Assembly (NCBI GenBank): GCA_963693315.1
Contig: OY856188.1
Location: 219,055,789-219,119,788 of the forward strand
Reading direction: 5' to 3'
DNA from: Diogma glabrata
Lineage: Eukaryota; Arthropoda; Insecta; Diptera; Cylindrotomidae
Length of the DNA: 64,000 bases
In this document: piece after piece, positions 42,491-54,731 of the stretch
Layout: each line of letters opens with the position of its first letter
Numbering within the stretch: position 1 is the first letter of the stretch
Notes under the pieces: generated by a model
Told to the model about the DNA's origin: nothing
Databases searched by the model: none
Seen by the model: the letters and a program-made list of their open reading frames with translations, nothing else
Program-made: the position numbers and the translations under genes

Positions 42491-45166
42491 ATGTTTTGGA
42501 TAGTCCAACAAAATATTAATAGCATACGAAAAAACTTAGATAACCTTGTTTGTAGTTTAGATTGTTTCACTACGCAACCATCTTTAATATTCTTAACTGA
42601 AATTTTTGTTAAGGAACATGAGCTAGACAATTATAACATAGATCATTTTACTCTTTTTGCTAATTGCAACGCAACAAATAAAAATGCTGGAGTGGCAGTA
42701 TATATTAAATCAATAATTCCACATGAATTTTCCAAACTTGCTTTTGCTAGTGCTGATGGACTTAAAGTTTCTTGTACTTTTAATAATGAAGAATATGTGT
42801 TTATTTGTCTTTACAGACTGCATGCTTATGATTATAGGTTATTCATCGATGAGTTATCAAACCTTTTAAGCAGCATTTCTGTCAAAAACTTGATTGTACT
42901 GGGTGACATTAATATCGATATTATGAAAGATACCAACATGAATATGGAGTACAACAGTATTTTAGCTTCGAATAAACTAACCTCTTTAATCAGTCAACCA
43001 ACTCGTATTACAGAAACCTCTGAGAGTATTGATTGTATTGATCACATATTCGTCAGACAAAAAATAAATAATAAATTTGATATTGAACCCAAAGTATTAA
43101 ATCTGGGCGTTTCTGACCACTGCGCTACACTATTAAATTTCATTTCAGATAAAGATCCAAACCATGAATGTATCAATGTAAATGTAGCAGAGAAACATTG
43201 TGTGGACTATTTGGCACGTAATCGTCATATGGATAACGAGTCGTGGTTAGATGTTTTCAATAAGACATCTGTAGATGATGCATATGACACTTTCATTTGC
43301 AAACTTCAAGCATTTATTAATAGTTCAACTTTTATTTGTAGGAAACAAAAAACAGTTAAGAAATTAAAAGTTTGGAATACGGCATATGCCAGTTAATAAG
43401 TTTAAAAAACCGTATTGGGAGGAAAGTTGTACTGCATCCTTTAAGTCTTTCTCTAAAAAATCGTTATAGTAAATTAAAATTGAAAGTATCAAAAGGTATA
43501 GCATCAGCCCGGGGGGAATATTATAAAAAGCTCTTTGATAAATATAAAAACAACCCAAAAGCTCAATGGCGAACAGTTAATGCAGTATTGGGCGAACAAC
43601 GAAGTCAGGTAAATAAAAAAATAAATGTTTTGGATAGAATGAACATATTGCAAAGCGATGATAAAATAGTAGCTAATTTATTTAATGACTATTTTGCATC
43701 CCTCCCAAAATGCCTTTCCGAGTCATGCCACACTAATTATCTTTATAGTAATCATGAAATTGATTATCTTAAGTTCTCTAAACTTTCAGAAATGAAAAGC
43801 TGCTTTTTTGCCGCAACAAATGAGCAAGAAGTATTTAATTTGGTGCAAACTTTACAAAATTCTAATACACCTGGCCATGATAACATTTCAAGCACTTTAG
43901 TAAAAAACGTATGTCATAATATAGTTGAGCCTTTTACTCATATCTGTAACTTAAGTTTATCGAGTGGTGTGGTTCCTTTATCGATGAAACGGGCAATTGT
44001 GCTTCCCTTGCATAAATCAGGTAAAACTTCTGATATCTCCAATTATCGACCAATATCCCTTCTGCCAGTTTTCTCTAAAATATTAGAAAAAATTGTTAAA
44101 ATAAGAACATTAGATTTTCTTGAGAGTACTGGTTTCCTATGTAATGTGCAATTTGGATACCGGAAAGGCATGAGCACGGAAGATGCACTTCTAAATTTTA
44201 TATGCAACATTTTTCGAGAATTGAATAAGGGCAAAAATCTTACAGGGGCTTTTTATAGATATGAAAGGTGCTTTTGATACAGTAGATCATGAGATTTTAA
44301 TTGAAAAATTAGAACGGGCTGGTTTTCGGGGAATCGTCCTAGACTGGTTTATATCATACCTAAAATCAAGAAGTCAAGAAGTAAAAATTAATTACCTTAA
44401 AAGTTCTGTAGTTACACTACATACTGGTGTCCCTCAGGGTTCAGTAATTTGGCCAATTTTGTTCTTGATTTATGTTAACTCTTTGTGCAAACTTAAGTTT
44501 TTTGGGAAGCTGACAAGCTTTGCCGATGATACAGCTTTTTCTTACTCTTCGTTTGATCCTAATGACATTCCATATCTAATACAATCTGACTTATTTCTAC
44601 TTAGAAAATGGTTTAATATCCATCATATGGTCCTAAGTCCAAAAAGTAAATTTATAAATTTCAGAATGAAAACTGAACCCATTCATATAAACTCCTTACC
44701 AAATGTTTATGTTAGTCATTCGCTTGATTGCCCTGGTTTTAATTGCAATGAGAATTGTGTTAAAATTGAAAACGTCTCAGTTTATAAATATTTCGGGATT
44801 CTAGTCGACCAAAAGCTAAAATTTAAGCAGCATATCTCAACAACAAAAGGTGAACTTCTATGCATTATAAGAAAATTGTATATATTAAGATCGGTATGTC
44901 CAAGAAATTTACTGAGGTCTTTGTATTTTTCGCTTTTTCATTCTCAACTAGAGTACGGTATCAGTGTTTGGGGTGGGAACTATTACAACAATGTTGCACC
45001 ACTAAGTATCGCTCAAAAACATGCTATTAGAGTAATTAATTTCAAATGTCGCTTTGAATCTTCACTACCGTTGTTTCGTTTGTCAAATATACTTTCCTCT
45101 CCACTACATTTTTATCTACAAAGTTTTAAAAATATTTTATTTAGATTATTAGTTTATATAAAATAA
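42491..45166 (+). pseudogene. LINE ORF2 with two frameshifts
   Basis: Segment 1 (42491-43396): endonuclease with QQNINSIRKN, FLTEIFV, LGDINIDIMKD, IDCIDHIFV and SDHCA. Segment 2 (to 44277): reverse transcriptase start with NSNTPGHDNISS, NYRPISLLPVFSKILEKIV and QFGYRKGMSTEDAL. Segment 3 (from 44261): MKGAFDTVDHEIL, GVPQGSVIWPILFLIYVNSL, SFADDTAFSYSS and YFGILVDQKLKF to the end at 45166. Frame breaks lie near 43372-43396 and in a T run near 44250-44255. Few other lesions are visible, so the copy is fairly young. Confidence 0.85.
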
Positions 45167-45699
45167 ATATCTACTAATTACCTAAGTGCTATAATTCCAA
45201 TTTAGATAGGCCTTACTCTTTGCGTAATGCTTATAATTGTGTTGTTCCTTTTACACGAAAGGAATGCTGTCTTCGTTCATTCTATTTTATAGCACCCTTC
45301 TTGTTTAATGTATTGCCCAATTGTGTCAAAACGTCACAGTCCGAGAAAATATTTCTAAAAAATCTTTCTTTTAAGTCAAGATAACATCGAGTATCTATAC
45401 AATAGAGTCTAGTCATACTTGTCAATACGTTAACTCACACGATTCCAGTTAAGTTAAATTCATTTATGTTTAATCACCAAATTTTATTTTAATTCCTGTC
45501 TTAATCCTAATCCTGTTTTAGCCCTAATTATTCACCTCACAACGTTGAATTTTATATTTTAGTGTACATACTTGACGGTGTTTTTTTATATAACAAGTGC
45601 GTTTGCACTTCTTAAATAACACCTACTAATGAACATTTGTAGTAAGTATAACAATTAATGTAAGAAAACATGTATGAAATTAATGTAATGTTCATTATG

Positions 45700-45701
45700 A
45701 A

Positions 45702-45736
<35 letters not shown>

Positions 45737-45740
45737 ATAT
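45700..45740 (+). repeat. (AAAT)n tail of the LINE
   Basis: About ten AAAT units directly at the LINE's 3' end, the expected terminal microsatellite of this LINE type. Confidence 0.85.
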
Positions 45741-45942
45741 AATTTTGATATACAAATGTAATTGTTTCAGGTTATACTATCTTTTTTACGTTATTTTTAA
45801 TTTCATAAAAATTATGTTCAACAAAAAAAAACATTGATCAAAGCAAACTGCCGTTTAAAACGATAGTTAAATAAAAAGCAAATTAAGTGTACACAACAGC
45901 TTTTCAAATTTTCATGATGATCAGTGTGTTAATGCATAAAGG

Positions 45943-46155
45943 ACAAACAGACATACTTTTAATTTTATATATATTCAACATTTATTTAGCATGATGACTC
46001 GAATGCAAATTGCAAAAGACAGTAGCAATATAAAGCAAAAACAAGACAAGATAACAAGACAAGACAAACAGACATACTTTTAATTTTATATATATTCAAC
46101 ATTTATTTAGCATGATGACTCGAATGCAAATTTTCAAAAGACAGTAGCAATTTTT
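45943..46155. repeat. ~90-bp direct repeat, two copies 119 bp apart
   Basis: 'acaaacagacatactttt' through 'gacagtagcaat' occurs at about 45945-46030 and 46063-46153. The link between them is 'caagacaaga'-type simple sequence. The copies are almost identical, so this is a recent local duplication. Confidence 0.8.
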
Positions 46156-46262
46156 TAAAATTCATGTAAAGAAATTTTTATTATTTTTATGAATTCATAA
46201 ATAAAAAAAAATAATTTTAATGGAATTTAATAAAAATTAAAAAAAAAACAGTAAAAAAATAT

Positions 46263-46338
46263 GTACCACACCAGGAATTGAACTCACTACCAACAGCACA
46301 TCAGTCGAGCACGATATCTACAACGCAAGTTGAAACGG
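46263..46338 (-). repeat. tRNA-like / SINE fragment (weak)
   Basis: The minus strand has a box B-like GAGTTCAATTCC and a poor box A. No cloverleaf pairs well. It may be a decayed tRNA-derived SINE different from the one at 10340. Confidence 0.3.
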
Positions 46339-47033
46339 TAAGAAATGATAGATAAATTATTATTTATTATTATTTCGAGTCTTTCACCTTAGAGCGTTAA
46401 AACCTACGGAAAAATCTGTGTGGGGTGCGCCAAAAGAAGTTTTCACTTCAATAACTTTTTTTAAACTTATACGTTAAATCAATTTAAGCAAAGCTGACTA
46501 GGATCGATAATATAAAAAAAAAACGATATGATGAAGTGAGAGATTAAAACAAACTAATTATAATAACTGTTCATTAAAAGAAACAAACCATACTAAAAAG
46601 ATTCTATTATTTTGTTAATATTTTTTGGGTAAACCTCAGTGCTCTTTCATTATGAAAGACAATTTGTTTTTTATTGCTTATTTTATGATGTATGACGCCA
46701 GTAAGTTTAGAAATAATTAGACTGAAGTACAATACAATAGTTAAACACTAAAAAATAATGCAACTTTTTCATTTAAGTTTGTTTATTTTTTTAAAAATTC
46801 TTAATAAATTTCATTTGACGTTACAAAGTATGAAGGGAGTAGAAAAAAACAAAATTATTCGATACTTAGTTTTCTGGAATACGAATTATCGCAGACTTTC
46901 TTATGCGTTAAAATTATTTTAAGTTAAGTTTTCAAGAATACCGATTTTAAAGTATCGAATAAAATTTATTAAAAAAACTGTACTCGTTCGATACGATAGT
47001 ATTTCAGAATAGGGATGAATATTTTCTAACCAG
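46339..47033. other. AT-rich DNA, no gene seen
   Basis: No coding region, RNA gene or clear repeat was found. Confidence 0.4.
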
Positions 47034-47043
47034 CGTAAGTTAA
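47034..47043. repeat. Target site duplication, left copy (foldback element)
   Basis: 'cgtaagttaa', repeated exactly at 49612-49621, immediately outside the inverted ends. Confidence 0.7.
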
Positions 47044-47596
47044 CCTCTGTTCAGCTGGCACCCCCACCACGCAAAAATAAAAAACAATTTTAGCTCAAAA
47101 TTAGGAGCTATTTAGGAGCTTTCAAAAGCAAGAATAAAATTTTGAGCTCGGCCCCCTAAGCAGAAATCTTCACACCTTCACCCCCACACATTCAAAATAA
47201 CTCTAGAGGATAATTAATAGGCTCAGATTTAGGAGCTATTTGGGAGCTCTTAAGACTGCATACTTTTGATTTAAGAGCTTCACCCCTATTCTTAAAACTA
47301 CACCAAAACTTAATTGGCACCCCCACCACGCAAAAATCAAAAAAATTATATCTCTGAATTAAGAGCTGTTTAGCAGCTCTTAAGACTGTAAACTTTTGAT
47401 TTTGGAGCTCCATCCCTATTCTTAAAACAACCACAAAACTAGTCTGCAAGCGAAGATAACACATAAAAAATACCCTTAAATTAAAAATTTCTTTACTACA
47501 TGTTGTTCTTGAATTTAAAAAAACTTAAAAACAAGCAACGTTTTATTTTTGAGCTGCAACCTTTTAGCAGAAAAACCACGCCTTAGGTCAAACACG

Positions 47597-48745
47597 CATA
47601 AGGGAACTATGTTAAATATAATCGACACAAAAATCTATCAGAGTGCGGATAAAGTTCCGATTTAGCAATTTACTAAATGTGTCATTCTATATTTCTGATT
47701 TTCAACCCTTTAGAAAGTGCCACCCATTTTTTCATGCACGCATAATGAAACTATGTTAAAGTATAGAGATACTGATCGTTTTATGTAAGTGAATGATTTT
47801 TCGATTCAGGAACTTACTAAATATGTCACTGTATATTTCTGTTTGCAACCCTTTAGAAAAGGCCACCCTTTGTACCGGACGCGCATAAGGGAACTATGTT
47901 AAATCATAGAGATACTGATCGTTTTATGTAAATGAATGATATTTTGATTCAGGAACTTACTAAATATGTAACTCTATATTTCTGATTTGCAGCCCTTTAC
48001 AAAGTGCCACCCCTTGTATCATGCACACATAAGGGAACTATGTCAAAGCATAGAGGTACGGATTGTTTTATGTAGATAAATGATTTTTCAATTTAGGAGT
48101 TTACTAAATATGTCACTTTATATGTTTGATTGCAACCCTTTAGAAAAAGCCACCCCTTGTACCATACACGCATAAGGGAACTATGTTAAAGCATTGACAT
48201 ACGGATCGTATTATGTAGGTTAATAATTTTTTTGATTTAGGAGCTTACTAAATATGTTACTCTATATTTCTGATTGCAACTCTTTTGAAAGTGCCACCCC
48301 TTGTATCAAAAACGCATAAGGAAACTATGTTAAAGCGTAGAGATACGGATTGTTTTATGTAAGTAAATGGTTTTTCGATTTAGGAGCTTACTAAATATGT
48401 CACTCAATATTTCTGATTTGCAACCCTTTAGAAAGTGTCACTCCTGGTATCATGCACGTATAAGGGAGCTATGTTAACTCATAGATATACGGCAAATTAT
48501 TTTAGGCAAATGATTTTTCGATCTAGGAGGTTGGTAAATATGTCACTCTATATTTCTGATTGCAACCCTTTATAAAGTGCCACCCCTTGTACCATACACG
48601 CATAAGGAAACTATGCTAAATCATAGATATATGGATCGTTTTATGTAGGTAAATGATTTTTCGATTAAGGAGTTTACTAAATATGTCACTCTATATTTCT
48701 GATTGCAATCCATTAGAAAACGCCCTTTAGAAAAAGCCACCCACG
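47597..48745 (+). repeat. 142-bp satellite array, forward (about 7-8 units)
   Basis: 'gcataagggaactatg' recurs at about 47600, 47742, 47882, 48027, 48169, 48309, 48452 and 48598, and 'gcaaccctttagaaagtgccacc'-type sequence with the same period. Units differ by a few percent or more. The array ends with a small internal duplication of 'ccctttagaaaa' near 48722. Confidence 0.9.
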
Positions 48746-49200
48746 TTTGACACAAGCGGCACTTTCTAAAGGGTTGCAAATCAGAAACATAGAGTGACAT
48801 ATTTAGTAGGTTCCTAAATCGAAACATATTTTACCTACATAAAACGATCAGTATCTCTATGCTTTAACATAGCTAGTGCATGGTACAAAGGGTGGCTTTT
48901 TCTAAAGGGTTGCAATCAGAAATATAGAGTGACATATTTAGTAAGTTCCGAAATCGATAAATCATTTACTTACATAAAACAATCAGTATCTCTATGCTTT
49001 ACTATAGTTCCCTTATGCGTGCAATGATACAATGGGTGGCACTTTCTAAAGGGTTGAAAATCAGAAATATAGAATGACACATTTAGTAAGCTCCTAAATC
49101 GGAACTTTATCCGCACCTTAATATATTTTTGTGTCGATTATGTTTAACATAGTTCCCTTATGCGTGTTTGACCCAAGGGGTGGTTTTTCTGCTAAAGGGT
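48746..49200 (-). repeat. 142-bp satellite array, inverted (about 3 units)
   Basis: The same monomer on the other strand: 'ctaaagggttgcaa' at about 48770, 48905 and 49047 and 'catagttcccttatgcg' near 49005 and 49147. The inversion point lies near 48745. Confidence 0.85.
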
Positions 49201-49437
49201 GGCATTGCAACTCAGAAATAAACAGTTGCTTGTTTTAATGTTTTTTTATGTAAAGAAATTTTTAATATAAAGGTATTTTTATGTGTTATTTTCGCTTGCA
49301 GACTAGTTTTGGGGTTGTTTTAAGAATAGGGGTGGAGCTTCAAAATCAAAAGTATGCAGCCTTAAGAACTTCTAAGTAGCTCCTAATTATGAGTCAATTC
49401 ATGACCCTCTGGATTTATTTTTAAGGTGTGGGGGGGG

Positions 49438-49457
49438 CTGAGTGAACGTTCACTCAG
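49438..49457. repeat. Perfect 20-bp palindrome in the right arm
   Basis: 'ctgagtgaacgttcactcag' is its own reverse complement. It sits in the right foldback arm at a place where the left arm (near 47175-47190) lacks it, so it arose after the arms were duplicated. Confidence 0.8.
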
Positions 49458-49611
49458 TCCTCCCATTTTCAAATTAAGATTTCTGCTTAGGGGTTCGAGC
49501 TCAAAATTGTATTCTTGCGTTTTTTGAAAGCTCCTAAATAGTTCCTAATTCTGAGCTAAAATTTTTTTATTTTTGCGTGGTGGTGGGGAGGGGGGGCAGC
49601 TGAACAGGGGT

Positions 49612-49621
49612 CGTAAGTTAA
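49612..49621. repeat. Target site duplication, right copy (foldback element)
   Basis: Exact match to 47034-47043. Confidence 0.7.
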
Positions 49622-52600
49622 TCAATAGCTATTTCTTGATTCTTCTTAGATAGAATCTTTTGTGTTTTCCATTTCAAATTTTGTATAACAAATAAACTTT
49701 ATATGTTAACACAGATTTAATAGACATTTAGTTCTTCCTTGACCTTTTCATAAATAATTCTATAGAAATTAAATGATGTTTAAATCTAATCTCATTTATT
49801 CAATCAAAATATCATTTAACCATCATAAAAATCAGCATGATATATTATATTAATGCAATAATGCACAAAATTAATGACTTGACAAACAATCAACGAAAAA
49901 TTTCATAATTTTAATTTCAAGTGAATCTCTTAATATGTCATCTATTATTTGTCATAAAAAGATATTTTAATATTCTTGAAGATGGAAAAATAAACCAAAT
50001 TGAAATTAAAATGATTTAAATTTCAAAATGATTTAAGTTTTTATCATAATTCTGAGTTAAATGAAATATTTTAAAGCTAACAAACTTATTCATTTCTATT
50101 TGGAAATTATGAATATAGATTTAATTTTAATTATGTAGTTTTGATGAGTTTTCTTGATTGTTTTAGTTTCTACGAATCGTTTTTCAATTAAAATTTTATA
50201 AAACTAATTTGGTTAGTTAGAAGATCGTAGTTGTGAAATTTTTTACTTATTATAGAAGAAACAAATTTTCTCTTAAACATTCGGATTTTTTACAATATTT
50301 TACATGATTGTGAGATGACATTCATTAGCTTACGTAAGCTTTCGTTGTCTTCTTTTCATTTAAAATATTTAGCAAAAATAATTATTATCTTTGTTTTTAT
50401 AAATAAATAAGACACCCACGTAAATTTGGTAAATCGTGAAGAAAACATATAAATCTTAAAAAATTTTATTATTTTAAGAAATGGTTTTTCAGTTTTGGCT
50501 AGACAAAAGAAATTGCAATTAAGTGAAATTGAAAATAATAAATGGAAGAGAAAAATTTTGCTAAGTTGACCTCTTTAGGAAATGTGACTTTTATGTGAAT
50601 GTTAAAGTTTTATGTTTGAGCTTTTACTACGTAAACTGTGTTTTTAACTTACAATGAATTACAAAGGGATAAATTTGATTCAGGCGGCATTTAATTCAAA
50701 TCTGTTTTAAAAAATCCACTTCACAAACACAAAAATCACTTGATCTCATTAACTAAATCTCCAATTTCCTAAAATAATTTAAAATATCATAAATTTTCAC
50801 AATCGTTTTCATCATCATTTAAATTTTAATACGTATATCAAAAGTATCCCAATGAAGACATTTAAAATAAATCGATTTAAATTATAAGATCATAAAAAAA
50901 ATCTTAATTTAACTCAAATAAATTATTTCAGTAGATGTTTTGCTTGATTACTTTTCAGATTCCCTATTTCATCAAACAATTGTAGCCAAAGAAAATTGTA
51001 TCTAATTAATGTAATTAGTAAACTTGTTTTCATACTTTCAAAAACTTAAAACATAATATCTTTATTTAATTCAATCATAACAATAATTGTCTGTTTTATA
51101 ATTATCTATTAAGTAGTACATTATTGGGCTCTTCACAAAGTGATACATTGAAAATTTAACAAATTTTAAGATTATATTTTTTTTATTGTTATTTTAGTTC
51201 TTCGTTTAATTATTATTACATTATATGCTCTTGTTTCTTGTAGACCTATGAGATAATTACTTTATTTCGAATTGTTAATTGTTATTGCTGTTATGAAACA
51301 GTTAGTATGATATAATTATGATTCATTTAAATAAAATATAAGAACAAATGAATATGAAGAGGAGAAAGCAGTCAAATTCTTTTTCTTTTGATAATAAATC
51401 ATAATTTTTGGTAAGTTTAATGTTCTTTGTAACGTTACCGTTATGATATAATGAGAGCTTCTGTTACTTTTTAACTAAATGTTTCCATTTGGTTTTTTAA
51501 CTTTAGAGGAATTTCGAAGAGGATAATAAAATTAGTTTTCGGATTCAATTGCAAAACAAATACTAAAAATATTTTTAATATTTCGTTCTTAGATTCGATC
51601 ACTTGTTTCAGAGGGTAACAATTATGAAATAATTTACACTAATTAACTTTTATCTTCACCGTCTTATAAATTAATTTTAGGTTATTGAAATATTTTATTA
51701 AATTTATTTTTTATCTTTACGTTTTCTTTGTCTCCAATTTATTTGATCAAAAATTTATTTTAATATTTTCTACAAATATTATGTTCTTATTTGAACAAAT
51801 AATATTTAAATGAAAATGGTCAAGGAAATATAATTATAATTTTAAAAAAAAAATTATTTAACTCAAGTTTAAAACTCTGAAACAATAAGTTGTTTAAGCA
51901 ATTATAATAAATGTTTAAGTTATTGCGTAGTTTGCAGATCATTTTTCGATTAAAACTTAATTTTATTGTTTTAATGTTGTTATGTAAGATAAGGTTGATG
52001 TTTTTTAAAAATCAAAAAAAAAATATACATAGAAGTTGTCTTTATTATTGACAGATTTTTATGATAATATATGACAAATTATTATGATAATACTACATGG
52101 ATTATTTACAACAAATAGATGGTGCAATATTAACACAAAACAGTTAAATCTTTTCACCTTTGAGACAACGAAATAACTTTTAGCAATTATTTTTATTTTC
52201 CCTCATAAATGAATAATTATATTACATAAGACTTGTAACATTTCAATTTGATATTTTGAACCAAAAACTTAATTAATCTTTGACACGAGAAGATCAATTT
52301 CAAGCAATTGAAGAATTTGTTATTGTGACAAATTTTCTATGTTACATTGATGTTAGGTGTAATTACTATCTCCAAATAATATTAGCAGTTGGTGAAGATT
52401 GGTAAAATTATACATTATACTGATAAGATTTGTCATAGATAAATTCATAACACTGGGAATTGATATCATAAGACTGCACGATACTGGCACTCAGTATTGC
52501 AGAATAAAGATTGATTTTTTTCCATTTAGCTAAGGAGTAGCACAAATTTTATCATGACATCATCGGTCTGAACCGAAACTGTTTTTTTATGTTTATGGTT

Positions 52601-53229
52601 CTTGTCTTGCTTGTGGATTAATTTGTTTTGGTTTAGTTTAGGTACGGTTTTAATTTACAATCATTTTGTTTGCATCAATGAACTCTTGATTAAATTCAAA
52701 TTTTTTTTCTATAGCTCAAAGCTATTGCCTTAATCCTAGGTAAAGATAAGTTGTGTCAATGCAGAGTAAACCAAAAAAACACATTAAACCAAAAAAACAC
52801 TCGTTTTTGCTAATAACTCAAAAACTAAGCAGTCGAAAATTCAATGAAAATTTTTTTGAAATACTTCCATTTTTTTCGATTTTTCTAGACCAAACTCGAT
52901 TTCTTAGAAAAAACTTTTGTTTTACTATCTCCTTATCTATATCCATAAAATATAGATAAAACAAATATTTGAAATTTTTTGTTATTATTAAGTGTGAGAA
53001 AACACATTGAATAACTGTAGAAAATTTCAAGTGGATAGCACTTTTAGTTTGTGAGTAAAGTGATTATGTAGATATTTGGACGGACACCGAAGTCTCCCCT
53101 TTGGCGTACCGTTTTTACTTTTTCAAAGTACGGAACCCTTAAAGTAAAATCTTCCAAATCTGTAATATCTGTAAATATCTGTAAATCTGTATCAAATCTG
53201 TAAATATTATTATGCAACCCAAAAAGTAA
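49622..53229. other. AT-rich DNA with repeat traces at its end
   Basis: No gene is supported. Near 53080-53140 'ggcgtaccg' and 'aagtacggaaccctta' have the look of a dispersed insect repeat end. At 53155-53210 an 'atctgtaaat' word is tandemly repeated about five times. Confidence 0.4.
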
Positions 53230-53233
53230 TATA

Positions 53234-53538
53234 TGTAGGAAAACTTATTGTCCAACCCTATTTATGCAATAAAGATGTTTTACAATAAAATATATGGATA
53301 ATGTGAAGAGATAATTAACTTTGTCATTATCTCTCATAAAAATAATTAATTTTGATTAGCATAAAAATGTAATTTAAGATATACTAATTCTATTCGATTT
53401 TGGCTTTCAAATAAAGAGGATTTGAGGATATATTTTATAATTGTTTATTGGAATTCTGCGTTTTTTGTATTATGCTGACATAAGTTGGATATTCGTTTTG
53501 GATTAATATTGGAAGTTTTATCCTAATTTCTACACACA
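53234..53538 (+). repeat. 5' LTR (305 bp)
   Basis: Begins TGTAGGAAAAC and ends ...CTACACACA. It matches 58721-59020 with scattered substitutions and small indels. It contains an AATAAA at about 53270. It is preceded by the 4-bp direct repeat TATA. Confidence 0.9.
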
Positions 53539-53560
53539 TGGGGGCTCAACCGGGATTTGA
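53539..53560 (+). promoter_or_regulatory. Primer-binding site
   Basis: TGGGGGCTCAACCGGGAT starts directly after the 5' LTR. The leading TGG pairs with tRNA CCA ends. The tRNA was not identified. Confidence 0.7.
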
Positions 53561-54071
53561 GGATGCCTGGTCCAGAAATCGGTAACAAAATTTAAAATAA
53601 TTAATAAAAGTGATCATAAAATTTAAAGAAAATAGAACATTTCATTGTATATACAAACTTTCCGTGTTGCAATTGCAATTAGTTTCTCGATTAATCAATA
53701 AGTTGCACATAAATTTTATTAATAAAACCGTCGAAATTAAATTAATACAAATTGTTTTTCAAAGTAAAGTGTTAAACAGAAGTTTAAAAAATAAAAGATA
53801 ATTTCCATATGTTTTCGGGTATATGAGAATAATAAAACAATATAAAAGTTATAGTGCTGTTTATTTCTCACGTTTATTTTTATCACTTGTTTGATTACAA
53901 AGAAACAATTATTAATCTTCGTTTGTTATTTTTTTATATTGATTATTGATTTTTTCTTGTTTTTGTATCGATTTGCGTAACGATTAAATAAAATAGGTAA
54001 AAGCCGCAATAAAAATAGGAACAGCACGATTCAATCAGAGGCAAGCTGGAAGTTTTGATATTTCCCGTCTT

Positions 54072-54730
54072 ATGAAAGAGTTTCAAGATGAATGGGTAGA
54101 AAAAAATCGAGAGATGAAAAATCAAAGTGCAATCCTAACGGGAAAAGAAATCGAGCTCCAAAAAGCACGCGATAAAGTAAATCAAATCAAAAATGATGAA
54201 ATCATAAAATTGCGTGTTGAAAATGAGGTATTGCGACAACAATCACAGCAATCTACCTTCTCAACTTCTAGACCTATTTCACATCTTGAAATGGAACATT
54301 CTATATCGGAATTTAGTGGAAAAGATTCGTATACTGTCGAATCGTGGATCAGTGATGTGGAACGGTCTGCAAAACTTTTTAAATGGTAAGATTTAGAATC
54401 GTTCGTATATGCGCGTCGTTCTTTAGTAGGGTCAGCAAAATTAGCGTTAAGAACGAAAATAGATTTAAAGAATTTGAATAGCTTACAAGTGTTTATGAAA
54501 GAAGAGTTTACTTATTTAATATTTACCCAATAGTGCGGATATTGACTAGAAATTGACGGATAGGAAAATGAAATCATGTGAGACGTTACATGAGTACTAT
54601 TTAAGTATGCGTTTGGTAAATTAGAAGATAAAGCTATTATTCAATATACAAAAGATAGTATAGTGGATTCGGAATCGAATAAAATATTACTATATGGGGC
54701 AAGTACAGTTAAAGAATTTAATTAAATAAA
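54072..54730 (+). pseudogene. gag capsid region, broken
   Basis: A 105-codon frame (54072-54389) with a charged, coiled-coil-like stretch, then SEFSGKDSYTVESWISDVE, typical of Ty3-type capsid. A TAA-type break follows KLFKW at about 54387, and gag-like sequence continues in other frames (RRSLVGSAKLALRTK near 54410). At least two further lesions occur before the nucleocapsid. Confidence 0.7.
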
Positions 54731-54731
54731 G

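Larger units (their letters stand above)
42430..45740 (+). mobile_element. CR1/L2-like non-LTR retrotransposon, frameshifted
   Basis: About 3.3 kb. A leader with three 'tagtagagt' repeats precedes one ORF2-like coding region in three frames, then a 530-bp 3'UTR and an (AAAT)n tail. There is no RNase H and no detectable ORF1, so it is either 5'-truncated or ORF1-less. A microsatellite 3' tail instead of poly-A and the motif set suggest the CR1/L2 superfamily; the clade is uncertain. Confidence 0.75.
47044..49611. mobile_element. Foldback DNA transposon with internal satellite arrays
   Basis: A 2.57-kb element. Its ends are inverted: CTCTGTTCAGCTG at the left, matched on the other strand at the right, followed by C-rich runs and 'cacgcaaaaat'. 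Inverted similarity continues through 'aggagctatttaggagctttcaaaa', 'cctaagcagaaatctt' and 'gcaagcgaa' for about 500-600 bp. The centre is two opposed arrays of one 142-bp satellite. There is no coding capacity. Long inverted ends, internal tandem repeats and a 9-10-bp target duplication fit Foldback or Mutator-like non-autonomous elements; the superfamily is not settled. Confidence 0.8.

Noticed and set aside
42491..45166. Three consecutive frames all exactly 301 codons long
   Set aside because: They are three frame segments of one broken LINE ORF2; the equal lengths look coincidental.
46263..46338. Functional tRNA gene
   Set aside because: Box B is imperfect and no cloverleaf pairs; kept only as a weak SINE-like trace.
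47597..49200. CRISPR-like array of regular repeats
   Set aside because: Units are tandem 142-bp satellites without constant-repeat/variable-spacer structure, in a eukaryotic foldback element.
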